Assembly: GCA_013140605.1 (NCBI GenBank)
Contig: JABFSL010000115.1
Span: 1 to 58,997 of the forward strand
Reading direction: 5' to 3'
DNA: 58,997 nt
DNA from: Anaerolineales bacterium
GTDB lineage: Bacteria > Chloroflexota > Anaerolineae > Anaerolineales > Villigracilaceae
Shown: piece after piece, positions 44,561 through 53,993 of the stretch
How the letters are laid out: each line of letters opens with the position of its first letter
Numbering within the stretch: the first letter of the stretch is position 1
The notes under the pieces: generated by a model
Told to the model about the DNA's origin: nothing
The model's database searches: none
Seen by the model: only the letters and a program-made list of their open reading frames with translations
Made by a program: the position numbers and the translations under genes

Positions 44561-45219
44561 TGGAAGAACCGATCCGCGTTATGGTCGTTGACGATCATGC
44601 GATGGTGCGCCGTGGACTGGCGACCATTTTGAAAGTATTCGATGACTCTTCAGGAGGCGCCGGGTTGCCTCTGCAATTGGCGGGCGAAGCTGAGAACGGC
44701 GCCGCCGCCATTCGACTGTGCGGTGAGATCCTGCCGGATGTGGTTCTGATGGATATGGTGATGCCCGATATGGATGGAGCAACCGCAACCCGCGCCATTT
44801 GCGAGAAGTATCCGCAGGTGCAGGTGATTGCGTTGACGAGTTTCAAGGAAGGCGATCTGGTGAAAACTGCGCTGGAGGCTGGGGCAATTGGATATTTACT
44901 TAAGGATGTCTCTGCGGATGAGCTTGCGCGCGCCATCCGTGCCGCCCATGCGGGACGCGCCACACTCTCACCCGAAGCTGCTCAAGCGTTAGTGGAGACA
45001 TCCAACCTGCCACCTGTTCCTGGCCTCGACCTGACGGAACGCGAACGCGAGGTGCTCGCTTTGATGGTGGAGGGATTGAACAATACGCAGATCGCAGGCA
45101 GGCTCACCGTGAGTCCGTCCACGATCAAATCACATGTCAGTAATGTGCTGTCGAAGCTGGGAGTTTCCAGCCGCACCGAAGCTGTGACTCTGGCTCTGCG
45201 TAACCGTATTGTTTCGTGA
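44557..45219 (+). CDS. NarL/LuxR-family response regulator
   Basis: A 220-residue two-domain regulator. The receiver domain has acidic pair DDH and phospho-acceptor Asp66 in VVLMDMVMPDMDG, and Lys in YLLKDVS. The C-terminal LuxR helix-turn-helix carries LTEREREVLALMVEGLNNTQIA and VSPSTIKSHVSNVLSKLG (each shown in part). It is cotranslated with the upstream HisKA_3 kinase. Compared with its paralogue at 52145 it has a few extra residues in the receiver (DDSSGGAGLPLQ). Target genes are unknown. Confidence 0.93.
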   Translation: MMEEPIRVMVVDDHAMVRRGLATILKVFDDSSGGAGLPLQLAGEAENGAAAIRLCGEILPDVVLMDMVMPDMDGATATRAICEKYPQVQVIALTSFKEGDLVKTALEAGAIGYLLKDVSADELARAIRAAHAGRATLSPEAAQALVETSNLPPVPGLDLTEREREVLALMVEGLNNTQIAGRLTVSPSTIKSHVSNVLSKLGVSSRTEAVTLALRNRIVS

Positions 45220-45232
45220 CTCATCTGTAAAG

Positions 45233-45266
45233 AAAGTGACGGTCATCAAAAGATGACCGTCACTTT
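45233..45266. terminator. Perfect hairpin after the first regulator gene
   Basis: AAAGTGACGGTCATC and GATGACCGTCACTTT pair over 15 bp around AAAA. A related hairpin (AAGTGACGGTCACC...) lies before double-hairpin copy F at 58337-58369; both are directly followed by the repeated element. Confidence 0.75.
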
Positions 45267-45268
45267 CG

Positions 45269-45348
45269 CTCTCCCCCAAGTGGCGGAGACGAACACTCCC
45301 CGGCTGATGGATGCAGCCGGGGAGTGTTCGTTATATGATTAATTGTCG
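45269..45348 (+). ncRNA. Repeated double-hairpin element, copy A
   Basis: Hairpin 1 is CTCCCCCAAGTGGCGGAG; hairpin 2 has arms CGAACACTCCCCGGCTG and CAGCCGGGGAGTGTTCG (17 bp, perfect) around the loop atggatg, then TTATATGATTAA. It lies 87 bp before a multi-PAS hybrid kinase. Whether it acts as RNA or DNA is unknown. Confidence 0.55.
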
Positions 45349-45434
45349 CCGTGTATTCGCGCACTGGAAACGCCTGACTGATCCGTAACAAGAAAGGCAC
45401 ATCACACCAGGGAGGCACAGCCAAGAAGGTGAAA

Positions 45435-47864
45435 ATGATAATGGAACCATCATTAAAAGATTCAGAGCTTCGTTACCGACGCTTGTTTGAAGCAGCCCAG
45501 GATGGGATATTGATTCTGGATGCCGAGACAGGCTTGATCGAAGACGTCAACCCGTATTTGATAAAAATGCTGGGGTATTCACGCGAAGAGTTTTTGGAAA
45601 AAAAGCTCTGGGAAGTGGGCGCATTCAAGGATATTAAAGCCAGCAAGGAAGCCTTCGAGACTTTACAGGAAAATGAATATATTCGCTATGAAGATCTGCC
45701 GCTCAAAACAAAAGATAGGCGTTTAATCCAGGTTGAATTTATCAGCAACGTTTATTTGGTGGGCGACGAAAAAGTAATCCAATGCAATATCCGTGACATT
45801 ACCGTACGCAGGCATGCTGAAGAGGCGCTGCTCAAAGCGGGCGCATTACAGAACGCGATCTTCAACAGCGCAAATTTTTCAAGTATTGCCACCGATGCCA
45901 AGGGTGTCATTCAAATTTTCAACGTTGGCGCCGAACGCATGCTGGGCTACACAGCCGCCGATGTGATGAACAAGATCACCCCGGCCGACATTTCCGATCC
46001 GCAGGAAGTCATTGCGCGTGCCAGGGCTTTGAGCATTGAACTGGAAACTACAATCACACCGGGCTTTGAAGCATTGGTGTTCAAGGCTTCGCGAGGGATC
46101 GAGGATATTTACGAATTAACCTATATCCGCAAGGATGGCAGCCGATTCCCGGCGATTGTGTCGGTCACGGCGCTGCGTGATCCTCAAGATGCCATCATTG
46201 GTTATCTGTTGATCGGCACGGATAACACCGCACGCAAGCAAGTTGAAGCGGAACAAAAGCTGCTTGATCAACGGCTGCGCAACCAGCAGTTTTACACGCG
46301 CTCTCTGATCGAATCCAACATTGACGCACTGATGACCACCGATCCATCCGGCATTATTACCGACGTTAACAAGCAGATGGAGGCTCTCACTGGTTGCACA
46401 CGTGACGAACTGATTGGCGCGCCGTTCAAGAATTATTTTACAGATCCGGAGCGGGCCGAGGCGGGAATCAAAATGGTATTGAGCGAAAAAAAGGTCACTG
46501 ATTATGAACTTACCGCACAGGATATGAACGGCAAGAAAACTCTGGTCTCCTATAATGCGACCACCTACTATGATCGGGACAGAAAACTGCAGGGCGTGTT
46601 TGCTGCTGCGCGCGATATTACAGACCGCAAGCATGCGGAGGAACAGCTTCGCCTACTTAATGTTGACCTTGAAAGACGTGTGGAAGAACGCACAGTGGAA
46701 CTGGTTTACGCCAACCACATCAAAGATGAATTCCTCGCGAACATGAGCCATGAATTACGCACCCCGCTGACCGGCATTTTGGGTTTATCTGAAAACCTGT
46801 TGGCAGACGTCTACGGCGCATTGATTGAAAGGCAAAAGCTTACCGTGCAAGTGATCCAATCCAGTGGCGAGCATCTTTTGGAACTGATCAATGATATTTT
46901 GGATATCTCAAAGATCGAGGCGGGGAAATTTGAATTTAGCCTTGAAGAAGTTAAAGTGGATAAAATCTGCCAGTCGAGCCTGGTCTTTATCAAACAACAG
47001 GCAAATAAGAAATCCATCACAGTGGAATATTCATCCCTTGAGAACGTCTTCACAGTTTTTGCAGACCCAAGACGGCTCAAGCAGATCCTCATCAATTTGC
47101 TGATCAATGCCGTGAAATTCACTTCTGAAAATGGAAAGGTGAAACTCGAGGTGCAGGCGGATGTTCAAGAAAGCCTGCTGCGATTTTCCATCACAGATAC
47201 TGGCATTGGCATCAGCCCTGAAGATCTTCTCAAATTATTCAAGCCCTTTGTGCAGTTGGACAGCGGCTTGTCCCGTCAATACGAAGGCTCAGGGCTGGGC
47301 CTGGCGCTGGTAAAGAATATGGTTGAAATGCACGGCGGGAGTGTTAATGTGCAAAGCAAGCCAGGTCAAGGGAGTTGTTTTTCATTTGTACTGCCGTGGA
47401 ATGAAAAAATACAGGCAGGCAACGCCCTTGATTTGCTTGAGGGCGGTCATGAAATGCGCGATATCGCTGTGTATGACATTTCAAAAGTTCGCGGGAAAGT
47501 TTTGCTCGCAGAAGATCATGAAACCAACATTTTGGCAACCAGGGATTATCTGGAGAGCCGTGGATATCAGGTATTTATTGCCCGTGATGGCCGCGAGGTG
47601 CTTTCAAAAGCGAATGAAGCTTTCCCGGACATCATTTTGATGGATATCCAGATGCCCAACTTGAATGGCTTCGACGCAACCCGTCGCCTGCGTGCCGACC
47701 CTCGGTTTGCCACTCTTCCAATTATAGCTCTCACCGCCTTTGCGATGTCCGGCGACCGTGAACGCTGTCTCGATGCCGGGATGAATGAATATTTGAGCAA
47801 ACCTTTTAAATTGAAAGAGTTGGAACAAATGATAGAACAGTTTTTGCATCCATTCAGCGGGTAG
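45435..47864 (+). CDS. Multi-PAS hybrid histidine kinase with C-terminal receiver
   Basis: An 809-residue soluble hybrid kinase. Three PAS domains (about 5-125, 130-270, 275-410) are followed by a coiled coil, HisKA with His439 in [14 protein letters not shown], HATPase ([52 protein letters not shown], each shown in part), and a receiver with Asp739-equivalent in [13 protein letters not shown] and Lys in LSKPFK. The first PAS ([20 protein letters not shown]) and second PAS are near-identical to units in the 48075 and 53994 proteins. ATG 45435 has AAGG upstream and is preferred to the GTG two codons earlier. The input signal is unknown. Confidence 0.92.
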   Translation: MIMEPSLKDSELRYRRLFEAAQDGILILDAETGLIEDVNPYLIKMLGYSREEFLEKKLWEVGAFKDIKASKEAFETLQENEYIRYEDLPLKTKDRRLIQVEFISNVYLVGDEKVIQCNIRDITVRRHAEEALLKAGALQNAIFNSANFSSIATDAKGVIQIFNVGAERMLGYTAADVMNKITPADISDPQEVIARARALSIELETTITPGFEALVFKASRGIEDIYELTYIRKDGSRFPAIVSVTALRDPQDAIIGYLLIGTDNTARKQVEAEQKLLDQRLRNQQFYTRSLIESNIDALMTTDPSGIITDVNKQMEALTGCTRDELIGAPFKNYFTDPERAEAGIKMVLSEKKVTDYELTAQDMNGKKTLVSYNATTYYDRDRKLQGVFAAARDITDRKHAEEQLRLLNVDLERRVEERTVELVYANHIKDEFLANMSHELRTPLTGILGLSENLLADVYGALIERQKLTVQVIQSSGEHLLELINDILDISKIEAGKFEFSLEEVKVDKICQSSLVFIKQQANKKSITVEYSSLENVFTVFADPRRLKQILINLLINAVKFTSENGKVKLEVQADVQESLLRFSITDTGIGISPEDLLKLFKPFVQLDSGLSRQYEGSGLGLALVKNMVEMHGGSVNVQSKPGQGSCFSFVLPWNEKIQAGNALDLLEGGHEMRDIAVYDISKVRGKVLLAEDHETNILATRDYLESRGYQVFIARDGREVLSKANEAFPDIILMDIQMPNLNGFDATRRLRADPRFATLPIIALTAFAMSGDRERCLDAGMNEYLSKPFKLKELEQMIEQFLHPFSG

Positions 47865-47915
47865 TACCATCCCGTGTGTACGGCGCAATCCTATTGAAAC
47901 GAAATCTGATTTTAT

Positions 47916-47990
47916 CCCTCCCCCAAATGGGGGAGACGAGCGCTCTCCAACTGATGGATACGATTGGGAAGTGTTTATTGTATAGTTAAG
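47916..47990 (+). ncRNA. Repeated double-hairpin element, copy B
   Basis: Hairpin 1 is CTCCCCCAAATGGGGGAG, fully paired here where other copies have a C-C mismatch. Hairpin 2 is CTCTCCAACTGATGGATACGATTGGGAAG-like, with loop atggata and tail TTATTGTATAGTTAAG. It lies about 85 bp before the HD-GYP gene. Confidence 0.5.
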
Positions 47991-48074
47991 TGAGGAAGTG
48001 TGTCTTCGCGCATTCATGGTTTCTGGCTGTTTCGCATGGGAAGGGCATAGCCAGGGAAAAGTGGAGAGGAAATT

Positions 48075-50288
48075 GTGCAAATTCTAAAAGATTCAGAGCT
48101 TCGTTACCGCCGTTTGTTTGAAGCGGCCCAGGATGGCATATTAATTCTGGATGCCGAGACAGGCATGATCGAGGATGTCAACCCCTATTTGATAAATATG
48201 CTGGGCTATTCGTACGCAGAATTCATAAAAAAGAAGATCTGGGAGTTGCGGTCATTCCAGGACATTGAGGCCAGTCAGGATGCCTTCAAAATTTTGCAGG
48301 AGAATGAATATATCCGCTACGAAGACTTGCCGCTTAAAGCGAAAGACGGGCGGCTGGTCCAGGTGGAATTCATCAGCAACGTCTATTGGGCGGGCGACGA
48401 AAAAGTGATCCAGTGTAATATCCGTAATATCACAGAGCGCAGGCGCTCAGAAAGTGCTCTGCAGGTATCAGAGGCAAGATATCGCCGCCTGTTCGAAGCG
48501 GCCCAGGATGGGATATTGATCCTGGATGCGAAGACGGGCATGATCGAAGATGTCAACCCATATTTGATAAATATGCTGGGTTATTCGCGTGAAGAATTTA
48601 TCAAAAAGAAGCTTTGGGAAGTGGGCGCATTCAGAGATATTGAAGCCAGCAAGGATGCCTTCGAAGCATTGCAGGCGAATGAATATATTCGCTACGATGA
48701 CCTGCCGCTCAAAGCAAAAGACGGGCGGCTGATCCCAGTTGAATTTGTCAGCAACGTTTATTTTGAGGGCGATGAAAAAGTGATCCAATGCAATATCCGC
48801 GACATCACCGCGCGCAAACATGCCGAAGAATCAATACATCTTCAAAGCACTGCCCTGAATGCTGCCGCCAGCGCCATTATGATCACAGACCGCGATGGCA
48901 CCATTGAGTGGATCAACCTGGCTTTCACCACGCTCACTGGCTACACTTCTGAAGAAGCCGTTGGCAGGAATCCGCGGGACTTGATCAGGTCGGGTAAACA
49001 AGATCAAGCGTATTACAAACAGTTGTGGGATACGATCCTCGCCGGAGAGGTCTGGCATAGTGAACTCATTAATCGCCGCAAAGACGGCAGTTTGTCCATC
49101 GAAGAAGAGACGATCACGCCATTAAAAAATGCAAGCGGCAAGATCAGCCATTTTATTGCCTTCAAACAGGATATCGCCGAACGCAAACAGGCCGAGGCAA
49201 GGATCCAACGACAGCTTGAGCATCTAACCGCCTTGAGCGCCATTGACCGGGTCATCGCGGCAAATTTCGATCTGAAACTCAGCCTTTCAGAAATCCTTGC
49301 CCATGTAACAAAAGAACTTGGCGTTGATGCGGCTGACATTTTGATTCTAAATCCCGATTCGAATATGCTGGAATATGGTTCAGCACTCGGGTTCCGCACC
49401 AAAGCTGTCAGGAAGGCGGAAGTGCGTTTGGGCGAGAGCTATGCCGGCCGCGTGGCGCTGGAGCGTCAACTTGTTCAAATACCAGATCTAAGGAATGAAC
49501 CAGAAAACCCATTGCTGACAAGTCATTTGGCGGGTGAGGGTTTTGCCTGCTACTACGGTGTGCCGTTAATTACCAAGGGACAGGTCAAAGGGGTGCTGGA
49601 AGTCTTTAATCGCATTGCACTCGCCCCCGATGGCGAGTGGCTCGACTTTCTCGATACATTGGCTGGACAGACCGCGATTGCGCTTGAGAATTCCACGCTG
49701 TTTGAGAGTCTGCAACGCTCCAACGTTGAACTCTCTCTGGCTTATGATGCCACAATCGAAGGCTGGTCGCGCGCCCTTGACCTGCGCGATAAAGAAACCG
49801 AAGGACACACGCAGCGGGTAACCGCCATGACGGTGAAACTTGCGCGAGCCTTCGGCTTTAGCAAGGCCGAACTGGTACAGGTTCGTTGGGGAGCGCTGTT
49901 GCACGATATCGGTAAGATGGGTGTGCCGGATGGAATTCTACTTAAACCCGGTCCCCTGACGGAGGAGGAATGGGTGGTGATGAAGAACCACCCAACCTTT
50001 GCCTACGAGATGCTCTCCCCCATTCGCTACCTGCGGCTGGCGCTGGATATACCCAACAGTCACCATGAAAAATGGGATGGCAGCGGCTACCCACACGGAT
50101 TGAAAGGTACTCAGATCCCATTGGTTGCGCGCATTTTTGCTGTGGTGGATGTGTGGGATGCGTTAAGCTCAGACCGCCCTTACCGTTCAGCATGGGCGGA
50201 AGAAAAGGTCCGCGAACATATTCTTGCCTCGTCAGGAACGCACTTCGACCCGCAAGTGGTGGATCTATTCATGCAGATTCCAAAATAG
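48075..50288 (+). CDS. PAS-PAS-PAS-GAF-HD-GYP protein, probable c-di-GMP phosphodiesterase
   Basis: A 737-residue soluble protein. Two near-identical PAS units (about 5-120 and 135-255) are followed by a third, different PAS (about 260-380), a GAF domain (about 395-545) and an HD-GYP domain (about 560-737). Catalytic motifs are intact: LLHDIGK (His610, Asp611), HHEKWDGSGYPHGL (GYP at 671-673) and DVWDALSSDRPYR. HD-GYP enzymes hydrolyse c-di-GMP. GTG 48075 is the start, with GGAGAGGAAA before it; the first codons parallel those of the 53994 protein. It opposes the GGDEF protein at the window end and could feed the riboswitch at 28.8 kb. Confidence 0.92.
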   Translation: MQILKDSELRYRRLFEAAQDGILILDAETGMIEDVNPYLINMLGYSYAEFIKKKIWELRSFQDIEASQDAFKILQENEYIRYEDLPLKAKDGRLVQVEFISNVYWAGDEKVIQCNIRNITERRRSESALQVSEARYRRLFEAAQDGILILDAKTGMIEDVNPYLINMLGYSREEFIKKKLWEVGAFRDIEASKDAFEALQANEYIRYDDLPLKAKDGRLIPVEFVSNVYFEGDEKVIQCNIRDITARKHAEESIHLQSTALNAAASAIMITDRDGTIEWINLAFTTLTGYTSEEAVGRNPRDLIRSGKQDQAYYKQLWDTILAGEVWHSELINRRKDGSLSIEEETITPLKNASGKISHFIAFKQDIAERKQAEARIQRQLEHLTALSAIDRVIAANFDLKLSLSEILAHVTKELGVDAADILILNPDSNMLEYGSALGFRTKAVRKAEVRLGESYAGRVALERQLVQIPDLRNEPENPLLTSHLAGEGFACYYGVPLITKGQVKGVLEVFNRIALAPDGEWLDFLDTLAGQTAIALENSTLFESLQRSNVELSLAYDATIEGWSRALDLRDKETEGHTQRVTAMTVKLARAFGFSKAELVQVRWGALLHDIGKMGVPDGILLKPGPLTEEEWVVMKNHPTFAYEMLSPIRYLRLALDIPNSHHEKWDGSGYPHGLKGTQIPLVARIFAVVDVWDALSSDRPYRSAWAEEKVREHILASSGTHFDPQVVDLFMQIPK

Positions 50289-50302
50289 CTCCGCTTTGGG
50301 AC

Positions 50303-50383
50303 TCTCTCCCCCAAGTGGCGGAGACAAACACTCCCCAACTGATGGATACGGTTGGGGAGTATTCGTTTTATGATTAGCTGTCG
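50303..50383 (+). ncRNA. Repeated double-hairpin element, copy C
   Basis: CTCTCCCCCAAGTGGCGGAGACA followed by ACACTCCCCAACTG, loop atggata, and CGGTTGGGGAGTATT, then CGTTTTATGATTAG. The stem sequence differs from copy A by paired changes (GGCTG/CAGCC to AACTG/CGGTT). Confidence 0.55.
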
Positions 50384-50410
50384 AAATATATATTCACATA
50401 CGCTAGTGAG

Positions 50411-50582
50411 CGGATAAAAAAAATGCGGTCCTATGATAAGTTCATCTAAACAGGCTCAAGCCGCCGTCCTCGGCGGCGTTCTGCGAATAATTCCATCGCC
50501 GTCCACGGCGATGGAAGCAAACTCATTTACAAACCTTAGCGCACCCGGATAAAGCAATGCGACCCCTATGATAAGTTCATCT
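50411..50582. repeat. Direct repeat of the kinase start region, with two small hairpins between
   Basis: A ~37-bp block (cggataaa...tgcg..cctatgataagttcatct) occurs at 50411-50447 and 50546-50582, the second spanning the real start ATG 50568. The first copy's ATG (50433) opens a 39-codon frame in phase with the kinase but closed by TAA at 50550. Between the copies lie ccgccgtcctcggcgg and catcgccgtccacggcgatg hairpins. With copy C this accounts for the 279-bp gap. Confidence 0.7.
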
Positions 50583-52148
50583 GACATTCTTCACGGTAAG
50601 ATCCTGATCGTTGACGATCGGGAAGTCAATATCCAACTGCTCGAGCGGATGCTGCGCGGGGCCGGTTATGATTCCATTACAACCACGATGGACCCGGGCG
50701 GAGTTTGCGCGCTTCACCTTAAGAACCGCTATGACTTGATCCTGCTTGATCTTCAGATGCAAGGCATGGATGGATTCCAGGTGATGGAAGGACTCAAGGA
50801 AATTGAGTTGGACAGCTACCTGCCGGTGCTGGTCATCACGGCTCAACCGGGTCACAAGCTGCGCGCGCTCGAGGCCGGCGCGAAGGATTTCATCAGCAAA
50901 CCATTCGAGTTGGCCGAAGTACTTTTGCGAGTTCACAACATGCTGGAAGTGCGCCTCTTGCACAAGAAGTTGCACACTTCCAAAGATATGTTGGAGCAGC
51001 GAGTGCATGAACAGGTAACCCTGCTCGCCATTTCCCATACGCTGGCATCCACACTGGAACTTCAGCCGGTATTGATCCTCGACCAATTGCACGAGATCAT
51101 CGAATACACCTATGGCGGATTGTTTGCATTGGCAGGCTCTGAGCTTGTCACTTTGGCGGTGCGCGGGATGGAAAACCTGGTTCAATCCTCGCCAATCCAT
51201 ATGCAGTTGGATACTCCGGAAAACATCGCCGTGTTACTCAACAAACATATTCCGATCCGCATCGCCGATGTGTGGAGTGACGAACCGCAGGCGCAATTTC
51301 TGCGCACCATTCTGGTTGATGAGGCGGCCAAACTGTTTGAAGGAATGCGGTCGTGGATGTGGGTGCCGCTGGCGGTGCAGGGGCGTCTCATCGGCGGCGT
51401 GGGGTTGACCCACGAAAAGCAGAATTACTTCACAAGCCATCACGCGGACCTGGCTTTGAGTGTAGCCAACCAGGCTTCCATCACCATGATTAATACGGAG
51501 CTTAATGGGCAGGCGCAGGAGCTTGCTGTTTTTGAAGAACGACAGCGCCTGGCGCACAACCTGCATGATGCCGTCAATCAAAGCCTCTTCTCCGCCGGGC
51601 TGATCGCCGATGTTCTGCCGCTCTTGTGGGATCAGGATCAGGAGGATGCAAGGCGCTCACTTGACGAATTGCGGTTGCTGATGCGCGGCGCACAGGCTGA
51701 GATGCGCGCACTTCTGGCTGAACTGCGGCCATCCACATTGACCGAATCAGATTTGGGGAAATTGCTGCGGTTGTTGGGAACTGCTTTCGCAGGCCGCACC
51801 AACCTCCCCGTTGCTGTTACCGTTTCGAGGGAGTTTATTCTCCCCGCCGATGTGCAAATCGCCTTCTATCGGATTTGTCAGGAAGCGTTGAATAACATCG
51901 CAAAACACGCCAAAGCCAGTCAGGTTGAGATAAACCTAAAGCAGAATGATGCTGTGATCGAGTTGAGCGTTCGCGACGACGGCCGGGGTTTTGATACGGA
52001 ACAAACACTCTCCGGTCACTATGGTCTGGGCATGATGCGCGAACGCGCGGAATCTGCGCGCCTGCTGATGACAGTCACAAGCGAGCCCGGCCAAGGCACA
52101 GAGATCGCGATCCGTTGGCCTACAAATACGATTAAGGAGTCTGTATGA
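50568..52148 (+). CDS. REC-GAF sensor histidine kinase, NarL type (HisKA_3)
   Basis: A 526-residue kinase that starts with a receiver domain (about 10-130; KILIVDDREVN, phospho-Asp61 in LILLDLQMQGMDG, Lys in FISKPFE). It continues with GAF (about 155-305), HisKA_3 with His333 in ERQRLAHNLHDAVNQ, and HATPase with EALNNIAKHAKAS and YGLGMMRERAE. The GAF-kinase part is close to the 42998 kinase, which has PAS instead of REC at its N terminus, so domain swapping followed duplication. The REC front suggests input from another phosphorelay kinase, possibly one of the hybrids here. ATG 50568 lacks a good ribosome site. Confidence 0.92.
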   Translation: MISSSDILHGKILIVDDREVNIQLLERMLRGAGYDSITTTMDPGGVCALHLKNRYDLILLDLQMQGMDGFQVMEGLKEIELDSYLPVLVITAQPGHKLRALEAGAKDFISKPFELAEVLLRVHNMLEVRLLHKKLHTSKDMLEQRVHEQVTLLAISHTLASTLELQPVLILDQLHEIIEYTYGGLFALAGSELVTLAVRGMENLVQSSPIHMQLDTPENIAVLLNKHIPIRIADVWSDEPQAQFLRTILVDEAAKLFEGMRSWMWVPLAVQGRLIGGVGLTHEKQNYFTSHHADLALSVANQASITMINTELNGQAQELAVFEERQRLAHNLHDAVNQSLFSAGLIADVLPLLWDQDQEDARRSLDELRLLMRGAQAEMRALLAELRPSTLTESDLGKLLRLLGTAFAGRTNLPVAVTVSREFILPADVQIAFYRICQEALNNIAKHAKASQVEINLKQNDAVIELSVRDDGRGFDTEQTLSGHYGLGMMRERAESARLLMTVTSEPGQGTEIAIRWPTNTIKESV

Positions 52149-52792
52149 CAGTTTCCCCCTCTCAACCTATTCGCGTCATGATCGTTGACGATCACGCCAT
52201 GGTGCGCAAAGGCCTGGCAACTTTCTTGAAAGTCTTTAAAGATCTGAAACTGGAAGGTGAAGCTGAAAATGGCGCGGCCGCCATCAAACTATGCGCTGAA
52301 ATTCTGCCGGATGTGGTGCTGATGGATATGGTCATGCCGGAAATGGACGGCGCAACCGCAACACGCGCCATCTGCGAAAAATATCCCCAGGTGCGGGTCA
52401 TTGCGTTGACCAGCTTCAATGAAGGGGAATTGGTTAAGAACGCTCTGGAAGCCGGGGCGATCGGTTATATTCTCAAGGATGTCTCTGCGCTCGATCTTGT
52501 TAAGGCCATCCGCGATGCATATGCCGGCCGCGCCACACTCTCTCCTGAAACTGCTCAAACCATGGTTGAAACAGCCAATCAACCGCCTGTGCCCGGCCTT
52601 GATCTGACGGCGCGCGAGCGTGAAGTACTGGCTTTGCTGGTTGGGGGACTGATCAATGCGAAGATCGCCGAGCAACTGAACGTAAGCCCGTTCACGATCA
52701 AATCGCATGTCAGCAATATTCTGTTCAAATTAGGGGTTGCCAGCCGCACCGAAGCTGTGATCCTCGCGCTGCGGCATAAGATCGTTACCTGA
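52145..52792 (+). CDS. NarL/LuxR-family response regulator, paralogue
   Basis: A 215-residue regulator whose ATG overlaps the kinase stop (ATGA), the same arrangement as 42998/44557. The receiver has DDH, phospho-Asp61 in VVLMDMVMPEMDG and Lys in YILKDVS. The LuxR HTH contains LTAREREVLALLVGGLINAK and VSPFTIKSHVSNILFKLG. Recognition-helix residues differ little from the 44557 paralogue (PSTIKSH to PFTIKSH), so the two may share or compete for sites. Double-hairpin copy D and the ice-binding gene follow. Confidence 0.93.
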   Translation: MTVSPSQPIRVMIVDDHAMVRKGLATFLKVFKDLKLEGEAENGAAAIKLCAEILPDVVLMDMVMPEMDGATATRAICEKYPQVRVIALTSFNEGELVKNALEAGAIGYILKDVSALDLVKAIRDAYAGRATLSPETAQTMVETANQPPVPGLDLTAREREVLALLVGGLINAKIAEQLNVSPFTIKSHVSNILFKLGVASRTEAVILALRHKIVT

Positions 52793-52833
52793 TCTTTCGC
52801 ACCTCACCATAATGGCCTAGACAAAAACGCTCT

Positions 52834-52902
52834 TAACCGCCTAGACATAAACTCCCCGGACGCAGGATGTGCCCGGGGAGTGTTCGTTGTAAGATAAGTT
52901 AT
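52834..52902 (+). ncRNA. Repeated double-hairpin element, copy D (degenerate left part)
   Basis: cgcctagacataaactccccgg aligns with ggcggagacaaacactcccc of other copies. Hairpin 2 is ACTCCCCGG / CCGGGGAGT around a gcaggatgt-type loop, then GTTCGTTGTAAGATAAG. It lies about 45 bp before the ice-binding gene, which is unrelated to the PAS genes. Confidence 0.5.
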
Positions 52903-52946
52903 TGAAGCCGCAGGTTTCATAACCAAAACAATAAGGAGTAAGTAAC

Positions 52947-53750
52947 ATGAACAAATCAACATTCCACCCGCTTCGTAACACAGTCCGCTTTTTAGTAATG
53001 GCGATGTTAACTGTTTCGCTCACACTCAGCTCTGGCATGACCGCCCGCGCGGCATCCAACCAGGCACCTGTCAATCTTGGCAAGGCAGCTTCTTTCGTGA
53101 TTTTATCGAAATCCGGCATCACCAACGTCCCGAATTCCAAGATTACCGGTGACTTGGGCGTCAGCCCGATCGCCGCGACTGCCATCACTGGTTTTGCCCT
53201 GATCGCTGATAAAACGAATACGTTTTCAACTTCACCACAAGTTACAGGAAAAATTTACGCAGCCAGCTATGCATCCCCGACCCCTTCCAACCTGACCACA
53301 GCCGTCAGCAACATGGAAGCCGCCTATACCGATGCTGCCGGACGCAAGAATCCTAATTTCACGGAATTGTATGCTGGCGATATCAGTGGCAAGACCCTGG
53401 TCCCCGGCCTTTACAAGTGGGGCACCGGAGTTGTAGCCAATAAGAACGTCGTTCTCACAGGCAACTCGGACTCAGTCTTCATCTTCCAAATTGGCGGAAC
53501 CCTCACCGTTGCTTCAAGCGTGAATTTCACACTCGCTGGTGGCGTCCAGGCCAAGAACATCTTCTGGCAGGTTGCTGGTGCCACAACCCTCGGAACGAGC
53601 TCCCATTTTGAAGGCAACATCCTGTGCAAGACCAACATCGCCATTCAGACTGGTGCTTCCTTGAACGGCCGCGCCCTGGCCCAGACCGCAGTAACCCTGG
53701 ACCACAACGTGCTCGTGATCCCTGCTGGATCTGTCAAGCGCCATGACTAG
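52947..53750 (+). CDS. Secreted ice-binding-like protein (DUF3494)
   Basis: A 267-residue protein with a signal peptide (about 1-36, cleavage near ARAAS). The mature part follows the DUF3494 pattern: NLGKAASFVILSKSGITNVP, ITGDLGVSP, LVPGLYKWGTGV, VFIFQIGGTL, AKNIFWQVAGATTLGTSSHFEGNIL and GRALAQTAVTL (long ones shown in part). The family forms a discontinuous beta-solenoid; characterised members bind ice, but many homologues in non-polar bacteria are untested and may be adhesive. AAGGAG precedes ATG 52947, and a perfect terminator follows. It is the only obvious effector gene inside the signalling cluster. Confidence 0.9.
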   Translation: MNKSTFHPLRNTVRFLVMAMLTVSLTLSSGMTARAASNQAPVNLGKAASFVILSKSGITNVPNSKITGDLGVSPIAATAITGFALIADKTNTFSTSPQVTGKIYAASYASPTPSNLTTAVSNMEAAYTDAAGRKNPNFTELYAGDISGKTLVPGLYKWGTGVVANKNVVLTGNSDSVFIFQIGGTLTVASSVNFTLAGGVQAKNIFWQVAGATTLGTSSHFEGNILCKTNIAIQTGASLNGRALAQTAVTLDHNVLVIPAGSVKRHD

Positions 53751-53785
53751 TTTCAACAATTACAATCAATAAAAAATATTAACAG

Positions 53786-53819
53786 AAAAGTCTCCGCGAG
53801 AATTCTCGCGGAGACTTTT
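53786..53819 (+). terminator. Terminator of the ice-binding gene
   Basis: AAAAGTCTCCGCGAGAA and TTCTCGCGGAGACTTTT pair perfectly over 17 bp, 36 bp after the stop, ending in TTTTCTTG. Confidence 0.85.
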
Positions 53820-53831
53820 CTTGTTAATGGA

Positions 53832-53911
53832 GCATCCCCCAAGTGGCGGAGACAAACATACCCCGGCAGGCGGATACGGTCGTAGTGCGTTTGTCTTATG
53901 ATTAACTGTCA
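53832..53911 (+). ncRNA. Repeated double-hairpin element, copy E
   Basis: CATCCCCCAAGTGGCGGAGACAAACATACCCCGGC (shown in two parts: catcccccaagtggcggaga then caaacataccccggc), loop agg(cggata)c, and a decayed right arm gtcgtagtgcgttt, then GTCTTATGATTAAC. It lies about 80 bp before the five-PAS kinase. Confidence 0.5.
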
Positions 53912-53993
53912 GGGCGTTTTTTTGCGCGTTCGAGGCACATATTAATACTACGAGCGGATATTCGAGAAGACAATAAAAGTGGAGTTGTTAATC

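Noticed and set aside
45269-45348. Interpreting the double-hairpin copies purely as terminators
   Set aside because: Copy F does not follow any plus-strand gene, copy E lies after a separate strong terminator, and the T-runs are short.
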